Counted from the stretch's first letter, positions 23,025 to 32,325 are shown. The stretch is DNA of 64,000 bases from Bacteroidaceae bacterium (GCA_017448825.1 JAFSKR010000039.1:1-64000); one strand, 5' to 3'. Made by a program: numbers and translations. Notes: generated by a model from the letters alone, not told the origin.

Positions 23025-25475
23025 CTATTTTGTAATCAGATAAGTCATTGAAGTAATCATTGATGCCAAAGATGCAACCGACGTTCCCACACTCATCCAT
23101 GTCGAGAGGTCCCAGAAGTGCTTCTGCTTCTTGCTCGGAACAACTATCTCGCTACCTGGCTCAATCTCCGTATGTTTGCCAAGACGACTCATCATACCAT
23201 TTTGATACACAATGAATGCCTTCTTTTTCTTGGCGGTTTCAGCATATCCACCCGCGTTGTTGATGTACCATTTCGTATGCTTCCCATCCACATACGTCAC
23301 CGTGTTTGGGAAATGTACATCACCCGATACACGAACAGTTCCGTTGTATTCGGGAACATCGATATGGTCACCTTCGCGCAACACTATATCATACAGACCA
23401 CCTGGTTCCTTCAAGGCCTTCTCCAAATCAATGCCCACAGAATAGGTGTTATCCATCTCCATTTTACTCCATGCAATGGAATCTTTCGCCGTCAGCGTCT
23501 CTCGGATGGCTTCCAGGGTGGACTGCTTACGCATACGTTCCTCTGAATTCATGGTACGTATCAAACGGGCACCCTTCGTATAAGCATCTTTCGATATACC
23601 GCCCGCCATCTGAATAGCATCCGTCAAACGCAGGTTTCTCTTCTCCAACGTGAAAGAACCTTCATAATTCACCTCACCTGTCACTCTGATGTTCCTCGGC
23701 ATCACATAACCAGGGCTGCGGCGTACATGCACCACATCGTATGGCTGAAGCGTAAAGTCTCTTCCCTCCTTGATGAGTAAACCATCTTTGATGTCAAACC
23801 TAAACGTTTCTGCCATTTTATCACCCTTCTCAATAGAATAGGGGTCATTGATACGGCGACTCACATCCACACGCGCCAACGATGCTCCATCACGCAAACC
23901 ACCAGCCATCACAATCAGGTCTTCGATGGTGGTATTATCCGCAAACTCATAGCGACCTGGCGTCATCACTTCTCCTGTCACCATAAACCAACGCTCCTTG
24001 CGAAGTTCCTCCTGAGTCGGGATGAAAACGATATCTTCGTTCTGTAAGGGAACATCTGCCACACGACCATCCATGATGCCTTGTACATCGACAGGAAGAA
24101 CCTCCAAAGAACGGTCGGCCTTCAATCGATGGATAATCGCGTGCTGGGCGAACGCATCTTCCGTCAAGCCTGCAGCAGCCTGAACAAGGCTCCTCACCGA
24201 ACAAACGTCGCTGTTGAGGTTAAACTGACCTGGACGGAACACAGCACCCTTGATTTCGACCATATTCTCATAACGATTCAAAATGGCATCTACTGACACA
24301 GCATCGCCATCGTCCACCGTAAAGGTATTCATGTCGAACTCGTCAATATTGTGCACCGTATAGAAATCGCCCGTTTGGCGGACAAGACGCACAGACTTTT
24401 TGTAAGCATCACCCGTAAAGCCACCCGCAAATTCCAACAGAGTGCCAACACTCTCGTTGCGACGCATCTCATAAAACATCGGTCGTTTCACATTACCCGT
24501 GATACCCACCAAACACTCGTAAGGGTCAACCTGTATGACATCATTGTCTTGCAAATTGATATTGCCAGCCAATCGACCTCTCAACACATATTCATAAACA
24601 TCGACCACTGTCACCAATCTTCCCCCTCTATACACCTTAATATTACGCAAAGTACCCAGTGGCTTCACACCACCTGCTGCATAGAGTGCATGGAAGACTG
24701 AAGTAAAAGCTGACAAATTATAGGTGCCTGGGCTGTTCACCTCACCCATAATATTCACCATAATGGAACGAGTGTTCCCCACGGTCAGACGAACGCTGGA
24801 GCCCGAATAGTGAGAACCCACCGTCGCCTTAATCTTGCTCTGAGCCTGTTCCACAGTAAGCCCACTCACATGCACAGGTCCCACCCCTGCAACGGTAATC
24901 GTACCTTCGGGCGAAATCGTATGAACCAAGGTTTTCTGAGAAGCCCCGTAAATATCAATCACCAACTGGTCACCCGTTCCTAATACATAATTTTGGGGAA
25001 CAGGGGTATTGGTATTCACACCTTGCCGGCGAAAGACATCGTGTCCAAACACCCTTTTACCAGCGGTTTCACCTTGGACGTTTTGGGTCGCTTTCACATC
25101 GCGTTCCACTTCTGCATGCTCTTCTGCGGCATCAGCATACACCTCTCCAGTCGTACCACGACGAGCAGTGGTGAGTTCTTGCGATGTAGTGCCATCAGTA
25201 TTACCTTTCATGCGTTCTGTCGCCACAGATACCGAACCTTCAGACGCACCAGACATTCCACGTTCGTTCACTTGGGAATCATACTGATTACGGAGACGGC
25301 GAATCTGCTCGACTTCCACACCACGTTGCATCAGTTGTGTTGTAATTTGCGCTTGGCTCGCTCCAGCGTTTGCCCTGTTTCTGATGAAATTAATCACCTG
25401 AGAATCTGTCATCTGGGCAAAAGCTCCAATAACCACAGAAAAACAAAGAGCGGTTGCTAATAAGAATCGTTTCAT
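23025..25475 (-). CDS. SLBB-domain polysaccharide export protein (Wza-like)
   Basis: Likely forms the outer-membrane or periplasmic conduit for an exopolysaccharide. The 816 residues comprise a signal peptide (LLATALCFSVVIGAFAQ), a Gln-rich N-terminal stretch (about 25-75), a polysaccharide-export domain near 155-245 (VPQNYVLGTGDQLVIDIYG), several SLBB repeats recognisable by phrases such as VNSPGTYNL, VKRPMFYEM, VFRPGQFNL and VMTPGRYEF, and a C-terminal hydrophobic helix (MSVGTSVASLASMITSMTYL). The signal ends AFAQ with no lipobox cysteine, unlike E. coli Wza. First gene of the three-gene operon. Confidence 0.9.
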   Translation of the reverse strand: MKRFLLATALCFSVVIGAFAQMTDSQVINFIRNRANAGASQAQITTQLMQRGVEVEQIRRLRNQYDSQVNERGMSGASEGSVSVATERMKGNTDGTTSQELTTARRGTTGEVYADAAEEHAEVERDVKATQNVQGETAGKRVFGHDVFRRQGVNTNTPVPQNYVLGTGDQLVIDIYGASQKTLVHTISPEGTITVAGVGPVHVSGLTVEQAQSKIKATVGSHYSGSSVRLTVGNTRSIMVNIMGEVNSPGTYNLSAFTSVFHALYAAGGVKPLGTLRNIKVYRGGRLVTVVDVYEYVLRGRLAGNINLQDNDVIQVDPYECLVGITGNVKRPMFYEMRRNESVGTLLEFAGGFTGDAYKKSVRLVRQTGDFYTVHNIDEFDMNTFTVDDGDAVSVDAILNRYENMVEIKGAVFRPGQFNLNSDVCSVRSLVQAAAGLTEDAFAQHAIIHRLKADRSLEVLPVDVQGIMDGRVADVPLQNEDIVFIPTQEELRKERWFMVTGEVMTPGRYEFADNTTIEDLIVMAGGLRDGASLARVDVSRRINDPYSIEKGDKMAETFRFDIKDGLLIKEGRDFTLQPYDVVHVRRSPGYVMPRNIRVTGEVNYEGSFTLEKRNLRLTDAIQMAGGISKDAYTKGARLIRTMNSEERMRKQSTLEAIRETLTAKDSIAWSKMEMDNTYSVGIDLEKALKEPGGLYDIVLREGDHIDVPEYNGTVRVSGDVHFPNTVTYVDGKHTKWYINNAGGYAETAKKKKAFIVYQNGMMSRLGKHTEIEPGSEIVVPSKKQKHFWDLSTWMSVGTSVASLASMITSMTYLITK

Positions 25476-25596
25476 ATCATTAAGTTATATTTTATCTGCC
25501 GCCCCCTTCCTTCGCGACCATTCTGACACTTCGGGTTAACGTTACATAACACCTTCATAATGTCGGAATTGGGGCTTTTTGAATTATTTATGACTG

Positions 25597-25604
25597 CAAA
25601 GTTA
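25597..25604 (-). promoter_or_regulatory. SLBB-Wzz-CpsB operon promoter, -7 box
   Basis: TAACTTTG on the minus strand, about 120 bases before the ATG. Confidence 0.5.
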
Positions 25605-25668
25605 CGACTTTTTTCTACTAAACTCATGAAAAGTTCACATTTTTTATTAAAAAACAAAAAAGATTTAA

Positions 25669-25676
25669 TAATTTTG
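25669..25676 (+). promoter_or_regulatory. glsA-glsB promoter, -7 box
   Basis: TAATTTTG, 17 bases before the glsA ATG, giving a very short leader. No -33 box at the right spacing. Confidence 0.5.
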
Positions 25677-25693
25677 CACCACATTTCACAGTT

Positions 25694-26569
25694 ATGGCTA
25701 TAGAAGGAGAAGATTTCAAGGTGGATATAGACAAAGTGTTACGGGATAAACTGGGTGATAAAGCCAAGTTCGTTCCGTCCTTTGTGGTCGCATGGCTGAA
25801 GAACATTATCCATCAAGATTGGATGAACATCCATTTGTGTGGAGAAGGGAAAGGGCAAGTTGGCGTGGAATGGCTGGATGGGTGTCTAAACTACCTCAAC
25901 TGCAAGACCTACGTACAGACCAACATCGGAGGTGTTCTCCAAGAAGGACTGGAGCCCTTGCCAACCAATGAAGACGGTCGCTACTTCACCATCGTCAGCA
26001 ACCATCCTTTGGGCGGGCAAGATGGTATCGCATTGGGGTCTATCATCTGCCACAAGTATGACAGCCAAATGGTCTATCTTGTTAACGACCTCCTGATGAA
26101 CCTTAAGGGCTTGGCACCGCTCTGTGTACCTATCAATAAGACAGGACGCAACAGCCGTAACTTCCCCAAGATGGTGGAAGCTGCATTTCAGTCAAAAAAG
26201 AATGTGGTGATGTTTCCTGCGGGACTTTGCTCAAGGAAAGGAGAGGATGGAACCATCAAGGACTTGGAATGGAAGAAGACTTTCATCACCAAAACGGTTC
26301 AATATCAGCGAGATGTCATCCCCGTTCACTTCTCAGGGCAAAACTCTGACAAGTTCTACAACATCGCGCGTTGGTGCAAGCGGCTACATTTGAAGTTCAA
26401 CTTCGCCATGCTATATCTGGCCGATGAGATGTACAAGAATCAAGGGAAGACTTTCACCGTCACATTTGGTGAGCCCATCCCCTGGCAGACTTTCGATAAG
26501 TCCAAGACGCCTCACGAATGGGCGCAATGGGTGAAAGAAAAAGTTTATGACTTATGCCCCAACAACTAA
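25694..26569 (+). CDS. glsA: GlsA-like O-acyltransferase (glycine lipid synthesis)
   Basis: PlsC-family acyltransferase. In Bacteroides thetaiotaomicron GlsA adds the second, ester-linked acyl chain to N-acyl-3-hydroxy-acyl glycine. The 291 residues show the acyltransferase blocks SNHPLGGQDGIALGS (the HX4D motif as HPLGGQD), PINKTGRNSRN, VVMFPAGLCSRKG and VIPVHFSGQNSDKFYNIARW. It is followed 25 bases later by the GNAT-fold partner. The pairing of PlsC-type and Acetyltransf_5-type genes is what supports the gls assignment; the sequence alone would allow a generic lysophospholipid acyltransferase. Confidence 0.8.
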   Translation: MAIEGEDFKVDIDKVLRDKLGDKAKFVPSFVVAWLKNIIHQDWMNIHLCGEGKGQVGVEWLDGCLNYLNCKTYVQTNIGGVLQEGLEPLPTNEDGRYFTIVSNHPLGGQDGIALGSIICHKYDSQMVYLVNDLLMNLKGLAPLCVPINKTGRNSRNFPKMVEAAFQSKKNVVMFPAGLCSRKGEDGTIKDLEWKKTFITKTVQYQRDVIPVHFSGQNSDKFYNIARWCKRLHLKFNFAMLYLADEMYKNQGKTFTVTFGEPIPWQTFDKSKTPHEWAQWVKEKVYDLCPNN

Positions 26570-26594
26570 AGAAAACTAAAAGAATACCTATAGA

Positions 26595-27623
26595 ATGGAA
26601 GCAGAGATTATCGCACCTATTCCTAAAGAGGTGCTGAAAGCGGAACTGACAGAAGACAAGCGCTTGCGAATGACCAGCAAGAGCAACAATGAGGTGTATG
26701 TCATCACTTGGCAAGACTCTCCGAATGTTGTGCGCGAAATTGGTCGACTTCGCGAGGTGGCCTTCCGTGCAGCGGGTGGTGGTACCGGCTTAGATTGCGA
26801 CCTCGACGAATTTGACACGATGGAGAACCCCTACAAACAACTCATCGTGTGGAACCCTGAAGCACAAGAAATTATCGGTGGCTATCGCTACATCCTCGGA
26901 CCAGACATCCAGTTTGATCAGAAAGGACAACCCATCCTTGCCACCAGCCACATGTTCCATTTCTCCGAAAAGTTCATCCAAGAATACTTGCCCTACACCA
27001 TTGAGTTGGGACGTTCTTTCGTCACACTCGAATACCAATCCACTCGTTCTGACTACAAATCCATCTTTGCCCTTGACAACCTGTGGGACGGACTCGGTGC
27101 ATTGGCTGTCATCATGCCAGGATGCAGGTATTTCTTTGGGAAAATGACCATGTATCCCAGTTATAACCGTAAGGGACGTGACATGATTCTCTATTTCCTT
27201 CGTAAACACTTTGGCGACAAAGAAGGGCTGGTCATCCCCACCAAGCCACTCGAACTGGAACATGACCCCAAAGAGTTCGAAGAGCTTTTCTGTAAAGAAT
27301 CTTTCAAAGATGACTATAAGATTCTTAATCACGAAGTAAGAGCACTTGGCTATAACATTCCACCGCTCGTCAATGCCTATATGGGCTTATCACCTACGAT
27401 GAAGATGTTCGGCACCGCCATCAATTACGGTTTTGGTGATGTGGAAGAGACCGGCATCCTCATTGCTGTCAGTGAAATTTACGACCAAAAGCGCATCCGC
27501 TACATTGACAACTTCGCCCAAGAGCACCCAGAGTATATACAAATCACCAGTGGGGCTAACAAGGTCATCTATGAACCTAAGAACAAGAAAGAGCTGGAAG
27601 ACGATTTCGACCCCGTCAAGTAA
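26595..27623 (+). CDS. glsB: GlsB-like N-acyltransferase (glycine lipid synthesis)
   Basis: GNAT-type acyltransferase of the Acetyltransf_5 (OlsB/hemolysin-like) family; GlsB N-acylates glycine with a 3-hydroxy fatty acyl group. The 342 residues include VVREIGRLREVAFRAAGGGTG, LIVWNPEAQEIIGGYRYILG, TIELGRSFVTLEYQ and GALAVIMPGCRYFFGKMTMY. The C-terminal third is specific to the Bacteroidetes form. Cotranscribed with glsA and followed by a strong terminator. Confidence 0.82.
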   Translation: MEAEIIAPIPKEVLKAELTEDKRLRMTSKSNNEVYVITWQDSPNVVREIGRLREVAFRAAGGGTGLDCDLDEFDTMENPYKQLIVWNPEAQEIIGGYRYILGPDIQFDQKGQPILATSHMFHFSEKFIQEYLPYTIELGRSFVTLEYQSTRSDYKSIFALDNLWDGLGALAVIMPGCRYFFGKMTMYPSYNRKGRDMILYFLRKHFGDKEGLVIPTKPLELEHDPKEFEELFCKESFKDDYKILNHEVRALGYNIPPLVNAYMGLSPTMKMFGTAINYGFGDVEETGILIAVSEIYDQKRIRYIDNFAQEHPEYIQITSGANKVIYEPKNKKELEDDFDPVK

Positions 27624-27692
27624 ATTGGTGTCAGTTGCCAATTGTGCACCACACCACACAAAAGATAGAAGGAATCTATACATATATTATAT

Positions 27693-27732
27693 AAAAGTGG
27701 CACAGAACAACAGTTTTTGTGCCACTTTTTTT
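27693..27732 (+). terminator. glsA-glsB terminator
   Basis: AAAAGTGGCACA (27693-27704) pairs with TGTGCCACTTTT (27718-27729), then TTT. Its T tract merges with the -33 box of the next promoter. Confidence 0.85.
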
Positions 27733-27760
27733 GTCAAACCAAATAAAATCTCTACTTTTG
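27730..27760 (+). promoter_or_regulatory. CoA transferase promoter
   Basis: TTTG at 27730-27733, 19 bases, TACTTTTG at 27753-27760. Confidence 0.75.
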
Positions 27761-27795
27761 CACAAAATTATCAGATTTGTGTAAAATAAAGAACT

Positions 27796-29295
27796 ATGGC
27801 ATTTACAAGAATTACGGCTGCAGAGGCTGCAGCACTTATTAAAAATGGTGACAACATTGGTCTATCAGGATTTACTCCTGCTGGTACCCCCAAAGCAGTA
27901 ACTGCAGAAATTGCAAAAATAGCACACACTGAACATGAAGCAGGACGCCCCTATCAAATAGGAATCTTCACAGGTGCTTCCACAGGACAGTCCTGCGATG
28001 GTGTTCTCTCTGACGAACAGGCCATTCGTTACCGTGCTCCCTACACTACAAACTCGACCTTCCGCAAGCATGTGAATGCAGGAGAGATTGCGTACAACGA
28101 CATCCATCTCGGCATGATGGCACAAGACCTCCGCTATGGTTTCTTGGGCGATGTGGACTGGGCGATTCTCGAAGTCTGCGCCATTGAAGAAGATGGCAAG
28201 GTCTATCTCACCGCTGCAGGTGGTATCTCTCCCACAGTAGCTCGTTTGGCAAAGAAAGGCATCATTCTCGAACTGAATGCGTTCCACTCTCCCAAGTCTA
28301 TCGGAATTCACGATGTATATGAGCCACTTGATCCCCCTTATCGCAAGCCCATCCCTATTGAAAAAGTGACCGACCGTGCAGGTACACCTTACCTCCAACT
28401 TGACCCGAAAAAAGTGGTCGGCGTTGTGGAATGCAACCTTCCCGACGAAGCACGTTCCTTCAAAGAGGCAGATCCTATCACTGACAAGATTGGTGAAAAT
28501 GTGGCAAACTTCTTGATGAACGAGAAGAAGCGTGGCATTATTCCTCCGGGGTTCCTTCCTTTCCAAAGCGGTGTGGGCACAACGGCCAATGCCATTCTCT
28601 TTGCCCTCGGCTCCAACCCCGATATGCCTGCTATGGAAGTCTATACAGAAGTGCTACAGAATGCCATTGTTGACCTCATGTTCCAAGAGCGCGTGAAGTG
28701 CGCATCTACCTGTTCTCTCACAGTGACGAATGACCACCTCCTCAGTATCTACGACAACATAGACTTCTTCAAGGACAAACTTGTGCTTCGTCCTTCCGAA
28801 ATTTCCAACAATGCAGAGGTGATTCGTCGTCTTGGCCTTATCGCCATCAATACGGCTATTGAAGTGGATCTTTACGGACATGCCAACTCCACCCAAATTT
28901 GTGGAACCAAGATGATGAACGGCATCGGCGGTTCGGGCGACTTCGAGCGTAATGCCTTCCTCAGCATCTTCACTTGCTCATCGGTGGCAAAGGATGGTGC
29001 CATTTCAGCTATCGTGCCTTTCTGTAGCCATATTGACCACACTGAACACGACGTAAATATCATTGTGACAGAGCAAGGTGTAGCCGACCTGCGCGGAAAG
29101 AGCCCAATCCAGCGTGCTCATGCCATTATCGAAAACTGCGCACATCCCGACTACAAACAGCTCCTTTGGGACTATCTCAAAATTTCGCAGAAGGGGCAAT
29201 CATGGCACAATCTTGCTGCCACTCACGCTTTCCACGACACCTTCATCAAGGAGGGCGACATGCACAAGGTAGATTTCAGTAAATATACAAAATAA
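27796..29295 (+). CDS. Acetyl-CoA hydrolase/transferase family: succinate CoA-transferase
   Basis: Exchanges CoA between succinate and acetate or propionate, a step in the succinate/propionate fermentation of Bacteroidales. The 499 residues match the class I CoA transferase type: IGLSGFTPAGTPKAVTAEIA, GIFTGASTGQSCDGVL, FHSPKSIGIHDVYEP, PPGFLPFQSGVGTTANAI, the probable catalytic glutamate in MEVYTEVLQN, and TEQGVADLRGKSP near the end. Own promoter. The stop TAA shares its last base with the xth ATG, so translation is coupled. Acetyl-CoA hydrolase activity is the alternative. Confidence 0.9.
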   Translation: MAFTRITAAEAAALIKNGDNIGLSGFTPAGTPKAVTAEIAKIAHTEHEAGRPYQIGIFTGASTGQSCDGVLSDEQAIRYRAPYTTNSTFRKHVNAGEIAYNDIHLGMMAQDLRYGFLGDVDWAILEVCAIEEDGKVYLTAAGGISPTVARLAKKGIILELNAFHSPKSIGIHDVYEPLDPPYRKPIPIEKVTDRAGTPYLQLDPKKVVGVVECNLPDEARSFKEADPITDKIGENVANFLMNEKKRGIIPPGFLPFQSGVGTTANAILFALGSNPDMPAMEVYTEVLQNAIVDLMFQERVKCASTCSLTVTNDHLLSIYDNIDFFKDKLVLRPSEISNNAEVIRRLGLIAINTAIEVDLYGHANSTQICGTKMMNGIGGSGDFERNAFLSIFTCSSVAKDGAISAIVPFCSHIDHTEHDVNIIVTEQGVADLRGKSPIQRAHAIIENCAHPDYKQLLWDYLKISQKGQSWHNLAATHAFHDTFIKEGDMHKVDFSKYTK

Positions 29296-30083
29296 TGAGA
29301 TTCATTTCTTGGAATGTTAACGGACTCCGCGCCGTGTGTGGCAAGGGTTTCTCTGAGACCTTTGCCACGCTCGACGCGGATTTCTTTTGTCTGCAAGAAA
29401 CTAAGATGCAGGCAGGGCAACTTGATTTGGCCTTCCCTGGCTACCTGTCCTACTGGAACTATGCCGATAAAAAAGGCTATTCGGGCACAGCCATCTACAC
29501 CAAACACACGCCCCTCTCTGTCGTCCTTGGTTTACCCGAGGATATCATCTCCTCCCTCCCTGACAACGGCTGGCTCGACATGAACACCGAGGGGCGCGTC
29601 ATCACCTTGGAATACCCCACTTTCTATGTGGTCACCGTTTATACCCCCAACTCTCAAGACGGGCTCAAGCGCCTTAACCAACGTATGACATGGGACGATG
29701 CTTTCCGTCACTATCTTGAACGCCTCGACAATCAGAAGCCCGTGCTGATTTGTGGCGACATGAACGTGGCGCATGAAGAGATAGATATCAAGAATCCTAA
29801 GACCAACCACTTCAATGCGGGTTTCACTGATGAAGAACGTGCCAAATTCACGAATCTCCTTCAGGCAGGTTTCACTGACACTTTCCGTCACTTCTACCCA
29901 GACACACCCAACATCTATTCATGGTGGAGTTACCGTTTTCATGCCCGTGAAAAGAACACGGGTTGGCGTATAGATTATTGGCTCTGCTCCAATCGCCTCC
30001 AACCTCAACTCCAATCTGCCAAGATACATACAGAAATCATGGGCAGCGACCATTGCCCCGTCGAAGTGGAAGTGAACTTATAA
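29295..30083 (+). CDS. xth: Exodeoxyribonuclease III
   Basis: AP endonuclease and 3'-5' exonuclease of base excision repair. The 262 residues show FISWNVNGLRA, the metal-binding glutamate in CLQETKMQ (Glu35), GYSGTAIYTK, YTPNSQDGLKRLNQR, CGDMNVAHEEID, WRIDYWLCS and the terminal GSDHCPVEVEV. Coupled to the CoA transferase gene by a one-base overlap although the functions are unrelated. Terminator downstream. Confidence 0.95.
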   Translation: MRFISWNVNGLRAVCGKGFSETFATLDADFFCLQETKMQAGQLDLAFPGYLSYWNYADKKGYSGTAIYTKHTPLSVVLGLPEDIISSLPDNGWLDMNTEGRVITLEYPTFYVVTVYTPNSQDGLKRLNQRMTWDDAFRHYLERLDNQKPVLICGDMNVAHEEIDIKNPKTNHFNAGFTDEERAKFTNLLQAGFTDTFRHFYPDTPNIYSWWSYRFHAREKNTGWRIDYWLCSNRLQPQLQSAKIHTEIMGSDHCPVEVEVNL

Positions 30084-30156
30084 TTCATTTCGTCAAGACA
30101 TCCCTCCCATATTTCCACCTTTATTGGTGGTGCTGAAAGGCGGAAAGTTTAAAAAC

Positions 30157-30194
30157 AAAAAAGAGGCACTCCTATGTGAAGCGCCTCTTTTTTT
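30157..30194 (+). terminator. xth terminator
   Basis: AAAAAAGAGGC (30157-30167) pairs with GCCTCTTTTTT (30183-30193), with T tract. The following 180 bases (30195-30376) contain a few small GC hairpins and nothing else I can name. Confidence 0.8.
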
Positions 30195-30376
30195 CGTGCC
30201 CGTAAGCACGAAGTTGGTTTTAAAGAGAATTGGGCCTTGCCCAAATAGATTGCCTCCAATGCTAATTGCATTTTGGGGCGCGGAGGGAGCTTCCCAGCTT
30301 GCCTCCGATGATTTGGTTTAGTTAAGCATTAATTGTTTATAAAGATGTAAAAGCAAAATTCCTTTCTTTCAGCCTC

Positions 30377-30898
30377 CTACTGTACTTCCTCAGGAGGTGC
30401 CACGTTGATGATGGAGTCATTGGTTGCTTTCATTTCAGCCTGGCTCACATCTTTGATACGAATGGCTTGCTGCACATCGCCAGTCTTGATGTAGGGGTCA
30501 ACAGCGATGATATCACTATTTTCCTCGGCCGTATGTTCACCAATGGCATGTTCGACAGCCCGCCCAATGGTAAGTGCCATAGCCACCACCGCAGCAGCCT
30601 TAAAGAAAGGTGCAAAATGGTGGGTTGTCATCTTGACGATACGGGCTTTAGGCTGCTCTTCGGCTGTTGTCACCTCAGAATCTGCTTTCTCGATTCGTGC
30701 CATCATGCGTTGATCAAAATCTTCACTCAACGTTTCTTCCTTGGCCTCTGTCTCATATTGGAAAAGGTCGGCATATTGAGCCAAATGTCCAGGTACATCC
30801 TCCTGAGAGAAGAACGAACGCAGTATCTGCTCCTCCTGCAACGTGGTGGTGCAGGCGAAATAACTGTCAATAAGTTGTTCGATGTACTTGTAATCCAT
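30377..30898 (-). CDS. Putative membrane anti-sigma factor
   Basis: 173 residues: a soluble N-terminal part (MDYKYIEQLIDSYFACTTTL, EEQILRSFFSQEDVP), one probable membrane helix at about 93-112 (APFFKAAAVVAMALTIG) and a C-terminal part beyond the membrane. Small proteins with this beginning follow ECF sigma genes in many Bacteroidales and are sometimes mis-annotated as a pyruvate:ferredoxin oxidoreductase. A role in holding the sigma factor is inferred from position and topology; no zinc-binding HXXXCXXC motif is present. It lies 117 bases after the sigma gene. Confidence 0.65.
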   Translation of the reverse strand: MDYKYIEQLIDSYFACTTTLQEEQILRSFFSQEDVPGHLAQYADLFQYETEAKEETLSEDFDQRMMARIEKADSEVTTAEEQPKARIVKMTTHHFAPFFKAAAVVAMALTIGRAVEHAIGEHTAEENSDIIAVDPYIKTGDVQQAIRIKDVSQAEMKATNDSIINVAPPEEVQ

Positions 30899-31015
30899 TG
30901 TTTGAGTGAGTTTTTTTTAGATCTGAGAGGGTGGCCAATGTCCCTGAAATGTTCGCCATAAAAGAGACGCTTGACCATCCCTCTCTATTCATACGACGGA
31001 TGAAGTCCGAAAAAG

Positions 31016-31525
31016 TTACAAGAAAAGTGACTTTTTTTGCAAAATTTTCTCTTTCATCTCACTTCGGGCACGGAAAAGCGTCACTTTTACGTCTGATTCT
31101 GTGATACTTAACACTTCTGCTATTTCTTTATAACTTTTTCCTTCGATGTCTCTCAATTGCAAGATGGCGCGTTGTTTCTCGGGCAATGAGTTGATAATGC
31201 CAGCAATGAAACTGTGGGTTTCCTTCCTCACCAATGAACTGTCAGAGCTTCCATCCCCCTCATCGGGACAGTCATGCATCTCTTCGTCAAACGAGATGTT
31301 CAGATTCTCCATTCTCCCTCTGCGGTCAATGGCAAGATTTCTTGCAGCGGTCAAGGCAAACGACTCCAGATTCACCACCTGCTCCAATTCATCACGTCGT
31401 TCCCAAAGTTTCATAAGGGTATCCTGCACGATGTCCTCTGCCTCCTCCCTATTCAGGACGATGCGTAACGCTGTACGGAAGATGATGTTCTTCAGCGGAA
31501 GGATGTCGTGCCGAAAATCCAACAT
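31016..31525 (-). CDS. ECF-type RNA polymerase sigma factor
   Basis: 169 residues with sigma region 2 (FRTALRIVLNREEAEDIVQD, TLMKLWERRDEL, SFALTAARNLAIDRRGR) and region 4 (SLPEKQRAILQLRDIEGKS, YKEIAEVLSITESDVKVTLF). Redirects RNA polymerase to a small regulon. The ATG lies 2 bases after the argB stop, so it is made from the argB message, and the putative anti-sigma gene follows. No consensus autoregulatory promoter could be identified. Confidence 0.93.
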   Translation of the reverse strand: MLDFRHDILPLKNIIFRTALRIVLNREEAEDIVQDTLMKLWERRDELEQVVNLESFALTAARNLAIDRRGRMENLNISFDEEMHDCPDEGDGSSDSSLVRKETHSFIAGIINSLPEKQRAILQLRDIEGKSYKEIAEVLSITESDVKVTLFRARSEMKEKILQKKSLFL

Positions 31526-31527
31526 AC

Positions 31528-32325
31528 TTAACTAATAATTGTTCCTTGTGTGCCATCAATGGCATCAGCCTTAGTGATAATGACACGTTTCACACCAGCT
31601 TTGACGGCCTCAAGGGCGTTTTCTATCTTAGGAATCATGCCGCCGCTCACTGTACCATCAGCCTTCAAGTGCTCGAAACTCTCGGCATCAATGTGAGGAA
31701 TGACCGACGCTTCATCGTCGGGGTCAGTCAGCACACCTGCGTGCTCAAAGCTATAGATGAGGGTCACGTCAAAGTAGGAAGCCAATGCTTTTGCCGTCTC
31801 AGCGGCGATGGTGTCAGCATTGGTGTTCAGCAAGTTGCCCTGCTTGTCGTGCGTCAAGGGTGCCATGACAGGCACCACACCCTCATCAATCAAAGTGGCA
31901 AGCATACTTCCGTTGCAGGCATCCACATCGCCCACAAAGCCAAAATCCACCATCTGCTTCGTGCCATCTTCCATCTGCACACTCTTCAAAGGGCGGCGAT
32001 GTGACTGCATCACGTTCATGTCGGCCCCTGTGAGTCCCAAGGCATTGATACCACATGCCTGTAAGCGTGCCACGATGTTCTTATTCACCAAGCCACCATA
32101 CACCATCGTCACCACCTTCAGCATCTCCGCATCTGTCACACGCCTACCACCAATCATCGTGCTCTGGATGCCCAACTGTGCCGCCACCTTTGTGGCAGAA
32201 CGTCCACCGCCATGCACCAGCACCTTCGCACCTTCGATGGCAGAAAAATCCCTCAGAAGTTGTTGGAGCGTGGTTTCATCTTCCACAATCTTACCTCCAA
32301 CTTTCACTACAGTCAGTTTCTTCAT
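31528..32325 (-). CDS. argB: Acetylglutamate (or N-succinylglutamate) kinase
   Basis: Phosphorylates the gamma-carboxyl of an N-acylated glutamate in arginine synthesis. The 265 residues show the kinase motifs VVKVGGKIVED, KVLVHGGGRSATKVAAQLG, VDFGFVGDVDACNGS, NLLNTNADTIAAETAKAL and DGTVSGGMIPKIENALEA. In Bacteroides fragilis the pathway runs through N-succinyl rather than N-acetyl intermediates, so the true substrate here may be N-succinylglutamate (inference from lineage). First gene of the argB-sigma-anti-sigma transcript. Confidence 0.93.
   Translation of the reverse strand: MKKLTVVKVGGKIVEDETTLQQLLRDFSAIEGAKVLVHGGGRSATKVAAQLGIQSTMIGGRRVTDAEMLKVVTMVYGGLVNKNIVARLQACGINALGLTGADMNVMQSHRRPLKSVQMEDGTKQMVDFGFVGDVDACNGSMLATLIDEGVVPVMAPLTHDKQGNLLNTNADTIAAETAKALASYFDVTLIYSFEHAGVLTDPDDEASVIPHIDAESFEHLKADGTVSGGMIPKIENALEAVKAGVKRVIITKADAIDGTQGTIIS

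Noticed and set aside
30124..30321. 65-codon frame after xth
   Set aside because: It runs through the xth terminator and several small hairpins, and has no family resemblance.
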